From the NCBI GenBank assembly GCA_004553545.1, contig SFLD01000037.1, positions 1 through 17,577 on the forward strand: a stretch of 17,577 nt of DNA. Direction: 5' to 3'. A model generated the notes under the pieces. The model was given only the letters and a program-made list of their open reading frames with translations, searched no databases and was not told where the DNA came from. Every line of letters starts with the position of its first letter. Within the stretch, counting starts at the first letter, position 1. A program made the position numbers and the translations under genes. This document shows positions 5,789-13,692 of the stretch, piece after piece. The DNA is from Clostridiales bacterium (GTDB lineage Bacteria; Bacillota; Clostridia; Oscillospirales; Oscillospiraceae).

Positions 5789-7192
5789 ATGGTCTTTTCC
5801 ACCCCCATCTTTCTCTTCTACTTTCTGGCGGCCACGCTGCTCTTTTACTACCTGGTGCCCCGGAAGGGGCGCAATGTCGTCCTGCTGCTGGCGTCCCTCT
5901 TTTTCTACTACTGGGGGGAGCGGAGCTATACCGTCATCATGCTCCTCTCCACCGTGGTGGACTATACCCACGGCCTGCTGGTGGAGCGCTGCAAGGGGAG
6001 GGGAAACCTGAAAGGCGCCAAGCTGGCCGTGGCCTCCTCCATGGTCTGCAACCTGGGCATCCTGTTCTTCTTCAAGTATTACGACTTCGTGGCGGGGAGC
6101 CTGCAGGCGGTGGGGGTGGACCTCCTGCCGGTGCTGGGCATCCATCTGCCCATCGGCATCAGCTTCTACACCTTCCAGACCATGAGCTACACCATCGATG
6201 TCTACCGGGGGGACGCCCGGGCCCAGCGGAACATCCTGAATTTCGGCACCTTCGTGACCCTCTTCCCCCAGCTGGTGGCGGGGCCCATCATCAAGTATAA
6301 GGACCTGGGGGAGCAGATCGACCACCGGGACTACCGGGTGGACCGCTTCGCTGCCGGCGTGGAGATCTTCACCATCGGTCTGGCGAAAAAGCTGCTGCTG
6401 GCCAACAACGTGGGCCAGCTCTGGGACGTTTACCAGGCCACGGCCCTCTCCGACCTGACCGTGGCGGGGGCCTGGCTGGGGGTGCTGGCCTATACCTTCC
6501 AGATCTACTTCGATTTCTCCGGCTATTCCGACATGGCCACGGGCCTCGGGCGGATGCTGGGCTTTGAGTTCCTGCCCAACTTCAACTATCCCTATCTCTC
6601 CCGCAGCATCACGGAGTTCTGGCGGCGCTGGCATATCTCCCTTTCCACCTGGTTCCGGGAGTACCTCTATATCCCCCTGGGGGGCAACCGCTGCTCCAGG
6701 GCCAAGTGGATGCGGAACCTCTTCCTGGTCTGGGCGGCCACCGGCATCTGGCACGGGGCCAGCTGGAACTTCCTCCTCTGGGGCCTCTACTTCTGGGCCT
6801 TGCTGCTGCTGGAGAAATTCCTGCTGGCAAAGCCCCTGGCCAAGGCTCCGGCGGCGGTGGGGCACATTTATACCATGCTCCTTGTGATGGTGAGCTGGGC
6901 CATCTTCGCCATGGAGGATTTCTCCCGCCTGGGGGCTTATCTCCGGGTGATGTTTGGCCTGGGCGGCGCGCCGCTGGCGGACAGCGCCTTCGGCTACTAC
7001 TTCCGGAGCTATCTCCCGGTGCTGGTGGCGGCTGCCATCGCCTCCACGCCCCTGGGAGCCGCGCTCTGGCGGAAGCTCCCCCAGCGGGCGGCCCGGGTGC
7101 TGGGGACCCTGGCCATCCTGGCGGGGCTGACCCTCTGCACGGCCTATCTTGTGGCGGGGACCTACAACCCCTTCCTCTATTTCCGTTTCTAA
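5789..7192 (+). CDS. MBOAT-family membrane-bound O-acyltransferase, AlgI/DltB-like
   Basis: The protein has 467 residues from the ATG at 5789, chosen for its CAGGAGGG site (5776-5783) and for the MVFSTPIFLFYFLAATLLFYYLVP start typical of this family; an upstream in-frame ATG at 5747 has no such support. It is a polytopic membrane protein. The MBOAT signature is clear: FRRWHISLSTWFREYLYIPLGG-type sequence with His282, and the invariant catalytic His322 in TGIWHGASWNFLLWG. Members move acyl groups, usually acetyl, from the cytoplasm across the membrane for O-acetylation of cell-surface polymers (AlgI for alginate, PatA/OatA-like systems, DltB for teichoic-acid D-alanylation). The next gene, 12 bp downstream, encodes the extracytoplasmic partner, as in AlgI-AlgJ/X pairs. 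No dltA or dltC genes are present, which argues against D-alanylation. The acceptor polymer is unknown. Confidence 0.92.
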   Translation: MVFSTPIFLFYFLAATLLFYYLVPRKGRNVVLLLASLFFYYWGERSYTVIMLLSTVVDYTHGLLVERCKGRGNLKGAKLAVASSMVCNLGILFFFKYYDFVAGSLQAVGVDLLPVLGIHLPIGISFYTFQTMSYTIDVYRGDARAQRNILNFGTFVTLFPQLVAGPIIKYKDLGEQIDHRDYRVDRFAAGVEIFTIGLAKKLLLANNVGQLWDVYQATALSDLTVAGAWLGVLAYTFQIYFDFSGYSDMATGLGRMLGFEFLPNFNYPYLSRSITEFWRRWHISLSTWFREYLYIPLGGNRCSRAKWMRNLFLVWAATGIWHGASWNFLLWGLYFWALLLLEKFLLAKPLAKAPAAVGHIYTMLLVMVSWAIFAMEDFSRLGAYLRVMFGLGGAPLADSAFGYYFRSYLPVLVAAAIASTPLGAALWRKLPQRAARVLGTLAILAGLTLCTAYLVAGTYNPFLYFRF

Positions 7193-7204
7193 GGAGGTGA
7201 GCCC

Positions 7205-8329
7205 ATGTCGAAACGCTATTCCATCTTTCTCACGGCGCTGTTCTGCGCTTTCCTGGGCGGCATGGCCCTCCTGAGTCTGCTGCTGCCCAAGGAGAGCTTC
7301 TCCGAGCTGGAGAACCGCTACCTCCAGAAGGCCCCCACCCTGAGCTTCTCGTCCGTTGTTGTGAACGGAAAATTCATGGAGGAGGCGGAGGACTACGTCT
7401 CCGACCACATTGCGGGCCGGGACTTCTGGGTGGCCCTGAAGGCCTGGAGCGAGCGTCTCTCCGGCAAGCGCGAGAACGAGGGCGTCTACTTTGGCAGGGA
7501 GGATACCCTCCTCAATCAGGTGGCGGACCCTGACGAGAAGCAGCTGAGCCAGGCCATGGACTACCTGAACCGCCTGACGGAGCAGTCCGAGGTGCCGGTC
7601 TATTTCGGTGTTATCCCCAGCTCCTCCGCCATCTGGCACGAGCGCCTGCCCCAGGGCGCTCCCACGGCGGACGAGGAGAGCGTCATCCGGGACCTGATCG
7701 GCGAGAGCCAGGCGGCGGTGGTTGACATCTACGATGCCCTGGCGGCCCACGCCGGGGAGGCGGTCTACTACCGCACCGACCACCACTGGACCAGCCTGGG
7801 GGCCTTCTACGGGGCCAACGCCATCCTGGAGGCCATGGGGCGGAAGCCGCTGGACCTTTCCGACTACGTGCCCACCACGGTGTCCGAGAGCTTCTATGGC
7901 ACCATCTTCTCCACCTCCGGCGTCCGTTGGCTGCCGCCAGACAGCATTGAGACCTATATCCCGGAGGACGGTGTTACCGTCACCTCCTATCCCAACGGCA
8001 AGCCGGAGCCGGGGAAGCTCTACGACGCGTCCTACCTTGCGAGAAAGAACAAGTACGCCTACTTCCTCGGCGGCAACCAGCCCCTCTGCGTGGTGCGGTC
8101 CGAAAAACCCGGGGCGGAGGGGAAGCTGCTCCTGGTCCGGGATTCCTACGCCGACAGCCTGACGCCCTTCCTGACGGAGCGCTTTGCGGAGATCCACCTC
8201 ATCGACCTGCGCTACTACCGGGCCAGCCTCCAGGACTATATCCGGGAGAACGGCATCGACCGGGTGCTGGTGCTCTACGGCTTCAGCAACTTTACCACCG
8301 ACCGCAACCTCTTCCTCCTGGCGAAGTGA
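7205..8329 (+). CDS. DHHW-family protein, AlgJ/AlgX-like extracytoplasmic acyltransferase partner
   Basis: The 374-residue protein begins with a membrane anchor or uncleaved signal (about 5-28), followed by an extracytoplasmic domain. The DHHW motif at 192-195 gives the family its name and matches the Asp-x-His half of the SGNH-like catalytic triad known in AlgJ and AlgX; RDSYADS with Ser314 late in the sequence is the probable nucleophile. SELENRYLQKAPTLS near the N-terminus is also usual in DHHW proteins paired with MBOAT acyltransferases. The gene starts 12 bp after the MBOAT stop, with an AAGGAGGTG site overlapping that stop codon. The MBOAT would export the acyl group and this protein would attach it to a surface glycan. 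The triad assignment rests on motif similarity, not on alignment. Confidence 0.87.
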   Translation: MSKRYSIFLTALFCAFLGGMALLSLLLPKESFSELENRYLQKAPTLSFSSVVVNGKFMEEAEDYVSDHIAGRDFWVALKAWSERLSGKRENEGVYFGREDTLLNQVADPDEKQLSQAMDYLNRLTEQSEVPVYFGVIPSSSAIWHERLPQGAPTADEESVIRDLIGESQAAVVDIYDALAAHAGEAVYYRTDHHWTSLGAFYGANAILEAMGRKPLDLSDYVPTTVSESFYGTIFSTSGVRWLPPDSIETYIPEDGVTVTSYPNGKPEPGKLYDASYLARKNKYAYFLGGNQPLCVVRSEKPGAEGKLLLVRDSYADSLTPFLTERFAEIHLIDLRYYRASLQDYIRENGIDRVLVLYGFSNFTTDRNLFLLAK

Positions 8330-8333
8330 TAAA

Positions 8334-8364
8334 AGCGCCGGACAGGCCCAGCCTGTCCGGCGCT
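8334..8364 (+). terminator. Hairpin terminator after the DHHW gene
   Basis: AGCGCCGGACAGG (8334-8346) pairs perfectly with CCTGTCCGGCGCT (8352-8364) around a CCCAG loop. The stem is long and lies five bases after the stop codon. The tail (CTCTATAT) is only moderately T-rich, so termination may be incomplete. Confidence 0.7.
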
Positions 8365-8454
8365 CTCTATATCTGGGGGCGGGCGCTGTTCGGCGGGTAC
8401 AAAATACCAGAAAAAGGGCCTCGAAAAAAATTATCGAAAAATCAAAAATTTTTG

Positions 8455-8483
8455 TTGACATTTCGGGTCCCACCGAGTATACT
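8455..8483 (+). promoter_or_regulatory. Strong consensus promoter of tRNA-Ala with A/T-rich upstream element
   Basis: TTGACA (8455-8460) is a perfect -35 and TATACT (8478-8483) is one base from consensus, separated by 17 bp. A-tracts and T-tracts at 8423-8453 resemble an UP element, common in front of stable-RNA genes. The predicted start of transcription is about 12 nt before the mature tRNA. Confidence 0.9.
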
Positions 8484-8501
8484 AATCATTGTTCCGAGTT
8501 C

Positions 8502-8577
8502 GGGGGCATAGCTCAGCTGGGAGAGCGCATGACTGGCAGTCATGAGGTCAGGGGTTCGATCCCCCTTGTCTCCACCA
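8502..8577 (+). tRNA. tRNA-Ala (anticodon GGC)
   Basis: The 76-nt gene folds into a full cloverleaf. The acceptor stem GGGGGCA/TGTCTCC has seven pairs, including G3-U70, the classical alanine identity element. The D stem is GCTC/GAGC, the anticodon stem is CATGA/TCATG with loop CTGGCAG and anticodon GGC (8535-8537), the T stem is AGGGG/CCCCT with loop TTCGATC, and the CCA end is encoded. It reads GCC and GCU alanine codons; GCC is abundant in the GC-rich genes around it. It is a single-gene unit with its own promoter and terminator. Confidence 0.97.
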
Positions 8578-8610
8578 AACCGCTTTGGCGAAAGCCAAGG
8601 CGGTTTTTTT
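8578..8610 (+). terminator. Intrinsic terminator of tRNA-Ala
   Basis: AACCGCTTTGGC (8578-8589) pairs with GCCAAGGCGGTT (8594-8605) across a GAAA tetraloop with a single T-G wobble, followed by a run of seven T in total. It starts directly after the CCA end. Confidence 0.92.
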
Positions 8611-8653
8611 ATGCCCGCCGGACCTCCCCGCTGCCGGAAAGTCCCTTCGGCGC

Positions 8654-8682
8654 TTGACGGGGGAGGGGGAAGTTGCTATGAT
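8654..8682 (+). promoter_or_regulatory. Promoter of the c-di-GMP protein gene
   Basis: TTGACG (8654-8659) and a TG-extended -10 TATGAT (8677-8682; TGC before it) are separated by 17 bp. Transcription would start near 8689, giving a leader of about 87 nt. Confidence 0.75.
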
Positions 8683-8690
8683 AGGAGAAA

Positions 8691-8716
8691 CCTGGTTTCA
8701 GACAACTGAGACCGGG
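8691..8716 (+). other. 5'-terminal hairpin of the c-di-GMP gene leader
   Basis: GGTTTCAG (8694-8701) pairs with CTGAGACC (8706-8713) around an ACAA loop, and three more pairs extend it to 8691-8716. It would lie at the very 5' end of the transcript. It may simply stabilise the mRNA. It does not look like a c-di-GMP-I or c-di-GMP-II aptamer, and no terminator alternative is seen. Confidence 0.45.
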
Positions 8717-8775
8717 GATCGGGCGTTTTGCGGCCTGCGGCCGTGTTTTCATGCCTGGGAAGGGAGGGATGCCGT

Positions 8776-11700
8776 GTGAGATCCAGAGATACCCTGCTGC
8801 TGGCGGCAGAGGACCCCGCTGCCCGCGCTGCCCTGCGGGAGATCCTGCAAAACGGCTATAACCTGCTGGAGGCGGAGGACCGCCGCCAGGCAAGGCTCCT
8901 GGTGGAGCAGAACCGGGATTGCCTGGCTGCGGTGGTGCTGTCGCTCAGCCTGCCCGGGGAGGACTCCCTGCCCCAGGTGCTGCGGGAGGGGCAGATCCCC
9001 CTCCTCTTCCTGCTGCCGGACGGCAGCGCCCAGGCGGCGGAACGGGCCCTGAGCCTGGGCGCCTGCGATGTGCTGGCGCCGCCTTTCCTGCCGGCCCTGG
9101 TGCGCCAGCGGGTGCGCAACGCGGCGGAGCTCTGCCGGCACGAGCACCATCTGGAGGAGCTGGTGGAGGAGCAGGCCCAGAACCTGCGCCACTCCAACCA
9201 GGCGGTGGTGGACGCCCTCTCCTCCATCATCGAGTTCCGCAGCGCGGAGTCCGGCCGCCACGTGCTGCGGCTGCGCCGCCTGACCCAGATCCTGCTGGAG
9301 GATGTGGCCCGCAGCTGCCCGGAGTACGGGCTTACCGAGCGGGAGATCCGCAGCATCTCCAGCGCCGCGGCCCTCCACGACATCGGAAAGATCGCCATTC
9401 CGGACGCCATCCTGAATAAAAACCAGCCCCTGACCCCGCAGGAGTTCGAGGTCATGAAGACCCATACCCTCAGCGGCAGCCGGATGCTGGAAAACCTCAG
9501 CGGCGCGGCGGACCAGGACTACCTCCGCTACGCCTACCATATCTGCCGCTACCACCACGAGCGCTGGGACGGTCGGGGCTACCCGGAGGGGCTCCGGGGG
9601 GACCAGATCCCCCTCTGCGCCCAGGTGGTGGGCCTTGCGGATGCCTTTGACGCCCTGACCTCGGACCGCGCCTATAAGGCCGCCTACCCCTATGAGAAGG
9701 CGGTGAACATGATCCTGGCCGGGGAGTGCGGGACCTTCTCTCCCTGGCTCCTGGAGTGCTTCAAGCACGTGCGGGGCCAGTTCGCGGAGCTGGTCCGCTG
9801 CCCGGAGGACATTGTTCCCGGGGATCTGGAGCTGCCCGCGCCGGAGGGCACCGGGCAGATCGACACCCTGCAGCTGCTGCGCAACAAGTACCAGGCCCTG
9901 CTGCACTATACCAACGCCACCGTGGTGGAGGTGGACTTTGACCAGAAGCTCTACCACACGGTCTATAACCCGGACCCCGATTTCCCGGCCATGCACCCGG
10001 ACGCCGGGGGCTGGTCCTTTCCCCAGGCGAAGATCCATCCCGAGGATCAGGCCCTGCTGGAGCAGATGGCCCGCTTTCTGCAGACGGAGTTCCTGGAGGA
10101 CGGGATGTACCGCTGCAGCTTCCATTACCGGGCCTGGAATCCCCGGGTGTCGGAGTATCAGCGCTGCCATGTGACAGTACTGCGGCTGGACACCGGGGAC
10201 ACCCACCGCCACTCCGCCCTGGTGGTCTGGCGGCGGGAGCCGGAGGGCGCCGACCCCGGCACAGAGATGCTGGCGGAGCCCTTCGGCACCACGCCGGAGG
10301 CCCTGCTGGGTCTTCTCAGCGTGGTGGTGCTCTGCCGCTTCGACGCCCGTCTCAGCATCCTGCGCTGCGGCAGCAGTCTGCCCTACTTTCTGGGCTACAG
10401 CCGGGAGGAGCTGCGCACTCGCTTCCATGACCAGCTGATAGAGCTCATCCTGCCGGAGGACCGGCGGGAGGTGGAGCGCCAGCTCCGGGAGCAGCTGAGG
10501 GACGGCACCCTGGCGGAGCTGGAGTTCCGGGTCCGCACCGGCCGGGGGGAGACCCTCTGGATCCTGGCCAAGACCCGTATCGCCCCCCAGACGGACGGCA
10601 GCGACCTTCTCTACTGCTGCATGGTGGACAACAGCCGGGTCAAGCGGGGGCAGGAGGTCCTGCGCCAGGCTCTGGCCCGGAACCAGATCATAGCCGAGCA
10701 GAGCAACGACATCCTCTTTGAGTGGGAGCCGGAGAGCGGCAAGCTGTCCTTCTCCCACAAGTGGGAGGAGCGCTTCGGCTATCCGCCGCCGGCGTCCTGC
10801 CCCAAGGAGGAGATCCCCCTGGCGGCCTACATCCATCCGGACGATCTCCGGGCCCTGCGGGCCCTCTCCGGCGATCTGGAGGGGAAGGCATACCTGGAGA
10901 CCGAGGCCCGCATCGTCACCGCCCAGGGCCGCTACCGCTGGAACCGGCTGCGCCTGAGCTTCCTCCGCGCGGAGGACGGGGCGCTCGGCACCGTGGTGGG
11001 CGTGCTGATGGACATCGACCAGGAGAAGCGCAACGCCAGCGCCCTGCAGAAGAAGGCGGAGGAGGACCCCCTCACGGGCCTTCTCAACAAGAATTTCACC
11101 CATGCCCGCATCGCCGCGGCCCTGGAGAACCAGCCGGAGGGTTCGCTCTCCGCCCTGCTGATCCTGGACATGGACAACTTCAAGCAGGTCAACGACCGCT
11201 GCGGCCATCCCTACGGCGACACCGTCCTCACCTGGGCGGCGGAGCGGCTGCGGCACTTCTTCCGCAGCGGCGATATCATCGGCCGCATCGGCGGGGACGA
11301 GTTCATGATCTTCCTGAAAAACGTGCCGGACACCGCCCTTGTAGAGAAACGTTGCCAGGGGCTCCTCCAGGCCATGAGCTCCCTGCTGGATGGCCGGGAG
11401 GGGGCCGTGAAGCTCTCCTGCTCCCTGGGCGTCGCCCTGGCGCCGGAGCACGGGCGGGCCTTCCAGGAGCTCTTCCAGCGGGCGGACAACGCCCTCTACC
11501 AGGCCAAGGCCCTGGGCAAGAACGGCTATGTCATCTATTCCGGGGAGACCCCCGGGCTGCTCCGGCAGCCCTCCGCCGCCGGGACCCGGATCGAATCCGA
11601 CCGGAGGGAGGGCGGCGGCCGGGCGGAGCTGCTGCGCTTCACCCTGCGCTGCCTCTGCGACAGCGAGGACCCGGAGCGGGCGGTGCTGCAGGTGCTGGAA

Positions 11701-12324
11701 GCCGTGGGCCGGGAGACCCACGTGAGCCGGGCCTACATCTTTGAGAACAGCGCCGACAATACCCACTGCAGCAACACCTTCGAGTGGTGCCGGGAGGGAG
11801 TGACCCCGGAGAAGGAGAACCTGCAGGATGTGGACCTGATGGGGGACTTCTCCGACTGGTTTGACCGCTTTGATGAGCGGGGCGTCTTCTACTGCCCGGA
11901 TGTGGGGACCCTGCCTCCCGCCCTTCGGGATTTCCTGGCCCGGCAGGACATCCGCTCCACGCTGCAGTGCAGCATCCGGGAGGATGGCGTGGATCGGGGC
12001 TTCCTGGGCTTTGACGACTGCGAGTCCGACCGGCTCTGGACCCGGGAGGAGACGGAGCTTCTGCAGGCGGTGGGGGAGATCCTCTCCCTCCTGCTGCCGA
12101 AAAAGCGCCGCTGGGAGCGGACGGAGCGCCGGACGGCAGAGCTCAGCGCCCTGCTGGACCGCCTGAGCGTCCCGGCGGCGGTGCTGGACCCGGAGCGCCG
12201 GGAGATCCTCTGGGAGAATCCCGCCGCCAGGGAAAGTAGCGGCTGGCAGAGCGCCCCCGGCGTCCCCATCAGCTGGGAGGGGAAGCCCGCCCTGCTGCTG
12301 ACCGTCCCCCAGAAGGAAACGTAA
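8776..12324 (+). CDS. Multi-domain c-di-GMP protein: pseudo-receiver, HD-GYP phosphodiesterase, PAS repeats, GGDEF cyclase, GAF
   Basis: The start is GTG 8776, seven bases after GGGAGGG (8762-8768); TTG 8728 is rejected. The product has 1182 residues. Residues 1-120 resemble a receiver but have Ser56 in place of the phospho-acceptor Asp and APPF (101-104) in place of the conserved Lys-Pro. A short coiled-coil-like linker leads to an intact HD-GYP domain (about 140-345): HDIGK (201-205), His230, HHE (260-262), DGRGYP (265-270), Asp289. PAS-like segments follow at about 365-490, 505-625 and 635-755, then a GGDEF domain (757-925) with an intact GGDEF motif (839-843) and RSGD inhibitory site (830-833) exactly five residues before it. 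A GAF-like domain (about 945-1110) and an incomplete PAS-like tail (about 1120-1182) end the chain. Both synthesis and hydrolysis of c-di-GMP seem possible. No membrane segments are seen, so it is probably cytosolic. Confidence 0.93.
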   Translation: MRSRDTLLLAAEDPAARAALREILQNGYNLLEAEDRRQARLLVEQNRDCLAAVVLSLSLPGEDSLPQVLREGQIPLLFLLPDGSAQAAERALSLGACDVLAPPFLPALVRQRVRNAAELCRHEHHLEELVEEQAQNLRHSNQAVVDALSSIIEFRSAESGRHVLRLRRLTQILLEDVARSCPEYGLTEREIRSISSAAALHDIGKIAIPDAILNKNQPLTPQEFEVMKTHTLSGSRMLENLSGAADQDYLRYAYHICRYHHERWDGRGYPEGLRGDQIPLCAQVVGLADAFDALTSDRAYKAAYPYEKAVNMILAGECGTFSPWLLECFKHVRGQFAELVRCPEDIVPGDLELPAPEGTGQIDTLQLLRNKYQALLHYTNATVVEVDFDQKLYHTVYNPDPDFPAMHPDAGGWSFPQAKIHPEDQALLEQMARFLQTEFLEDGMYRCSFHYRAWNPRVSEYQRCHVTVLRLDTGDTHRHSALVVWRREPEGADPGTEMLAEPFGTTPEALLGLLSVVVLCRFDARLSILRCGSSLPYFLGYSREELRTRFHDQLIELILPEDRREVERQLREQLRDGTLAELEFRVRTGRGETLWILAKTRIAPQTDGSDLLYCCMVDNSRVKRGQEVLRQALARNQIIAEQSNDILFEWEPESGKLSFSHKWEERFGYPPPASCPKEEIPLAAYIHPDDLRALRALSGDLEGKAYLETEARIVTAQGRYRWNRLRLSFLRAEDGALGTVVGVLMDIDQEKRNASALQKKAEEDPLTGLLNKNFTHARIAAALENQPEGSLSALLILDMDNFKQVNDRCGHPYGDTVLTWAAERLRHFFRSGDIIGRIGGDEFMIFLKNVPDTALVEKRCQGLLQAMSSLLDGREGAVKLSCSLGVALAPEHGRAFQELFQRADNALYQAKALGKNGYVIYSGETPGLLRQPSAAGTRIESDRREGGGRAELLRFTLRCLCDSEDPERAVLQVLEAVGRETHVSRAYIFENSADNTHCSNTFEWCREGVTPEKENLQDVDLMGDFSDWFDRFDERGVFYCPDVGTLPPALRDFLARQDIRSTLQCSIREDGVDRGFLGFDDCESDRLWTREETELLQAVGEILSLLLPKKRRWERTERRTAELSALLDRLSVPAAVLDPERREILWENPAARESSGWQSAPGVPISWEGKPALLLTVPQKET

Positions 12325-12334
12325 GAAAAATCGC

Positions 12335-12358
12335 CCGTCCCTGCCTCGGCAGGGACGG
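12335..12358. terminator. Shared terminator between convergent genes
   Basis: CCGTCCCTGCC (12335-12345) pairs with GGCAGGGACGG (12348-12358). Read on the minus strand the stem is followed by GCGATTTTTCTT, a good T-tract for the NlpC/P60 gene. On the plus strand the tail after the stem is poorer, so it serves the minus-strand gene best. Confidence 0.75.
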
Positions 12359-12367
12359 ACGGTTCCT

Positions 12368-13588
12368 TTATGGGATGGGCAGGATGCACGCCAGGGCCTG
12401 GAGCCAGGTCTCCCCGCTGGGGCGGCGCACGTCCAGGGAGGTAAGGACCACGGTGTTCACCGCCCGGACCGGCCCCTCCGCCGCCCCGAAGCTGCCGGCG
12501 GCGCTGAGGCAGACGGGCCTCCCGCTGCGCTCCCCGCCCCAGAGCATCACATGCCCCGGGAACCAGAGGACCGTCCCCGGCTGCTGCCGCCGAAGGATGG
12601 CCCGTTTCTCCACAGGGCTCCGGCGGGAGACGTCGATGGCCCCCGGCAGCCGGGAGAGGCCCTCACTGTTCCGGGGCAGGCGGAAGCCGAAGCAGCGGAA
12701 GAGCTCCTGGACCAGGGCGGAGCAGTCCCGTCCGCCCAGCATCCCGCCCCAGCCGTAGACCTCGCCCCGGAGGGTTTGCGCCAGGGCCCAGGCGCTCTCC
12801 GGCCGGTAGGGGAGCCATCCTTCCCGGACGGGCCGGGACACCGGTACGGCCACCGGCAGGAAGCCAAGGCTCCCGTCCACCGCCCGGATGGGCCAGTCCG
12901 CAAGATAGCAGTCGTAGGGCACCCGGCCCCGGAGGGGCTGGACCGCCTCGGGACCCGAGAGCAGCCGCAGGCGCATCCCGAGGCTCAGCTCCCGTCGTCC
13001 GGGGGCGTAGGGGTCCTGGGGCAGGGCGAAGCCGCTGCCCGTCACCACCAGGAAGCGCTCCATCCGCTGGGCAGATCTCCAGGCTTCCCAGTCCCGGCAG
13101 AGGCCAATGGTCCCGGCGGGGACCCAGCCCCGGGCAAAGGAGGCTGCGGCATACCACCATTGCCCGTCCCGGCTGGGATGGAGGACCGCCAGCGGCTCCC
13201 CGGGGAGGAGGGCCGTCTCCTGCAGGAGGTCGTCATAGCGGTCGCCGGGTCGGCGGCAGACGGGCAGCGCCGTGGGCAGGAGCCGCAGGGCGCAGCGCTC
13301 TGTCACCATCCCCCAGCGGGGGAGGATACGCTCCGGCAGGACGGAGAGATCCCGGTTTTCCAGCACCGGGAACCAGTCCACGGAGCTGAGGGGCCGGGAA
13401 TCCTCCCAGCAGGGCGCCTCCGGCGGGGAGAAGTCCCCCAGCCAGGTGCGCAGCGTCGCCCGGGGGACGCCCTCCCGCAGGGCGTCCAGGTCCCGGAGCC
13501 CGGCGTCCTCGCCTAGGGTCTCGAGCAGCGTTTCGTTGTAGCGTTGGATGGCCTCCAGGGACATGGCGGACCCTTCCCGGCGCGGCAT
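12368..13588 (-). CDS. NlpC/P60-family cysteine peptidase with SH3-like domains
   Basis: The protein has 406 residues from the ATG at 13588, which has a GGAGGGG site; an ATG at 13564 (398 residues) also has GGAAGGG and is equally possible. The C-terminal third is an NlpC/P60 papain-like domain with YGWGG...GRDCSALV (catalytic Cys289) and GHVMLW (His346). The middle holds SH3-like segments (LLPGEPLAVLHPSRDGQWWYAAASFARGWVP at about 127-157, and a second one at about 200-250), and the N-terminus resembles the N_NLPC_P60 stabilising domain. Such proteins hydrolyse gamma-D-glutamyl-meso-diaminopimelate (or similar) bonds in peptidoglycan peptides. No signal peptide or membrane helix is visible, so it may recycle imported muropeptides in the cytoplasm. 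It lies downstream of ygfK in the same direction but behind two hairpins, so it is probably a separate unit, although no convincing promoter was found. Confidence 0.88.
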   Translation of the reverse strand: MPRREGSAMSLEAIQRYNETLLETLGEDAGLRDLDALREGVPRATLRTWLGDFSPPEAPCWEDSRPLSSVDWFPVLENRDLSVLPERILPRWGMVTERCALRLLPTALPVCRRPGDRYDDLLQETALLPGEPLAVLHPSRDGQWWYAAASFARGWVPAGTIGLCRDWEAWRSAQRMERFLVVTGSGFALPQDPYAPGRRELSLGMRLRLLSGPEAVQPLRGRVPYDCYLADWPIRAVDGSLGFLPVAVPVSRPVREGWLPYRPESAWALAQTLRGEVYGWGGMLGGRDCSALVQELFRCFGFRLPRNSEGLSRLPGAIDVSRRSPVEKRAILRRQQPGTVLWFPGHVMLWGGERSGRPVCLSAAGSFGAAEGPVRAVNTVVLTSLDVRRPSGETWLQALACILPIP

Positions 13589-13648
13589 GGCATCCCCTCC
13601 CGGCGAAAGTTTCCCTTCACCCTATGCGGAAGGGCGGCCCTTCATGCG

Positions 13649-13678
13649 AAAGCGCCCCGGCTCTGCCGGGGCGCTTTT
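13649..13678 (-). terminator. Terminator hairpin in the ygfK-nlpC interval, distal
   Basis: AAAGCGCCCCGGC (13649-13661) and GCCGGGGCGCTTT (13665-13677) form a 13-bp stem with a TCT loop. It is nearly symmetrical and flanked by A or T on both sides, so it can act in both directions. In the gene direction (minus) the stem ends in CTTTCGC. Confidence 0.7.
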
Positions 13679-13692
13679 CCGCCGGAAAGGGG

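Noticed and set aside
5063..8473. A 1136-codon open frame on the minus strand, opposite the BceB tail and the MBOAT/DHHW genes
   Set aside because: It runs through the terminator at 5583-5621 and the intergenic promoter region, lacks recognisable domains, is rich in His/Gln/Gly/Arg/Val as antisense of GC-rich genes always is, and lies opposite well-supported genes.
8502..8577. tRNA-Ala as an attachment site for an integrated element
   Set aside because: No integrase gene or repeated tRNA 3' fragment lies near it; the gene is followed directly by its own terminator. The integrase at the left edge is 8 kb away with its own repeat cluster.
8683..8775. A c-di-GMP riboswitch in the leader of the c-di-GMP gene
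   Set aside because: The hairpin and leader lack the conserved internal loops and tetraloop/receptor of the known c-di-GMP aptamers, and no expression platform is seen.
8749..11766. A 1005-codon open frame on the minus strand, opposite the HD-GYP/GGDEF gene
   Set aside because: Same antisense composition; the plus strand holds intact HD-GYP and GGDEF motifs with a promoter and ribosome binding site.
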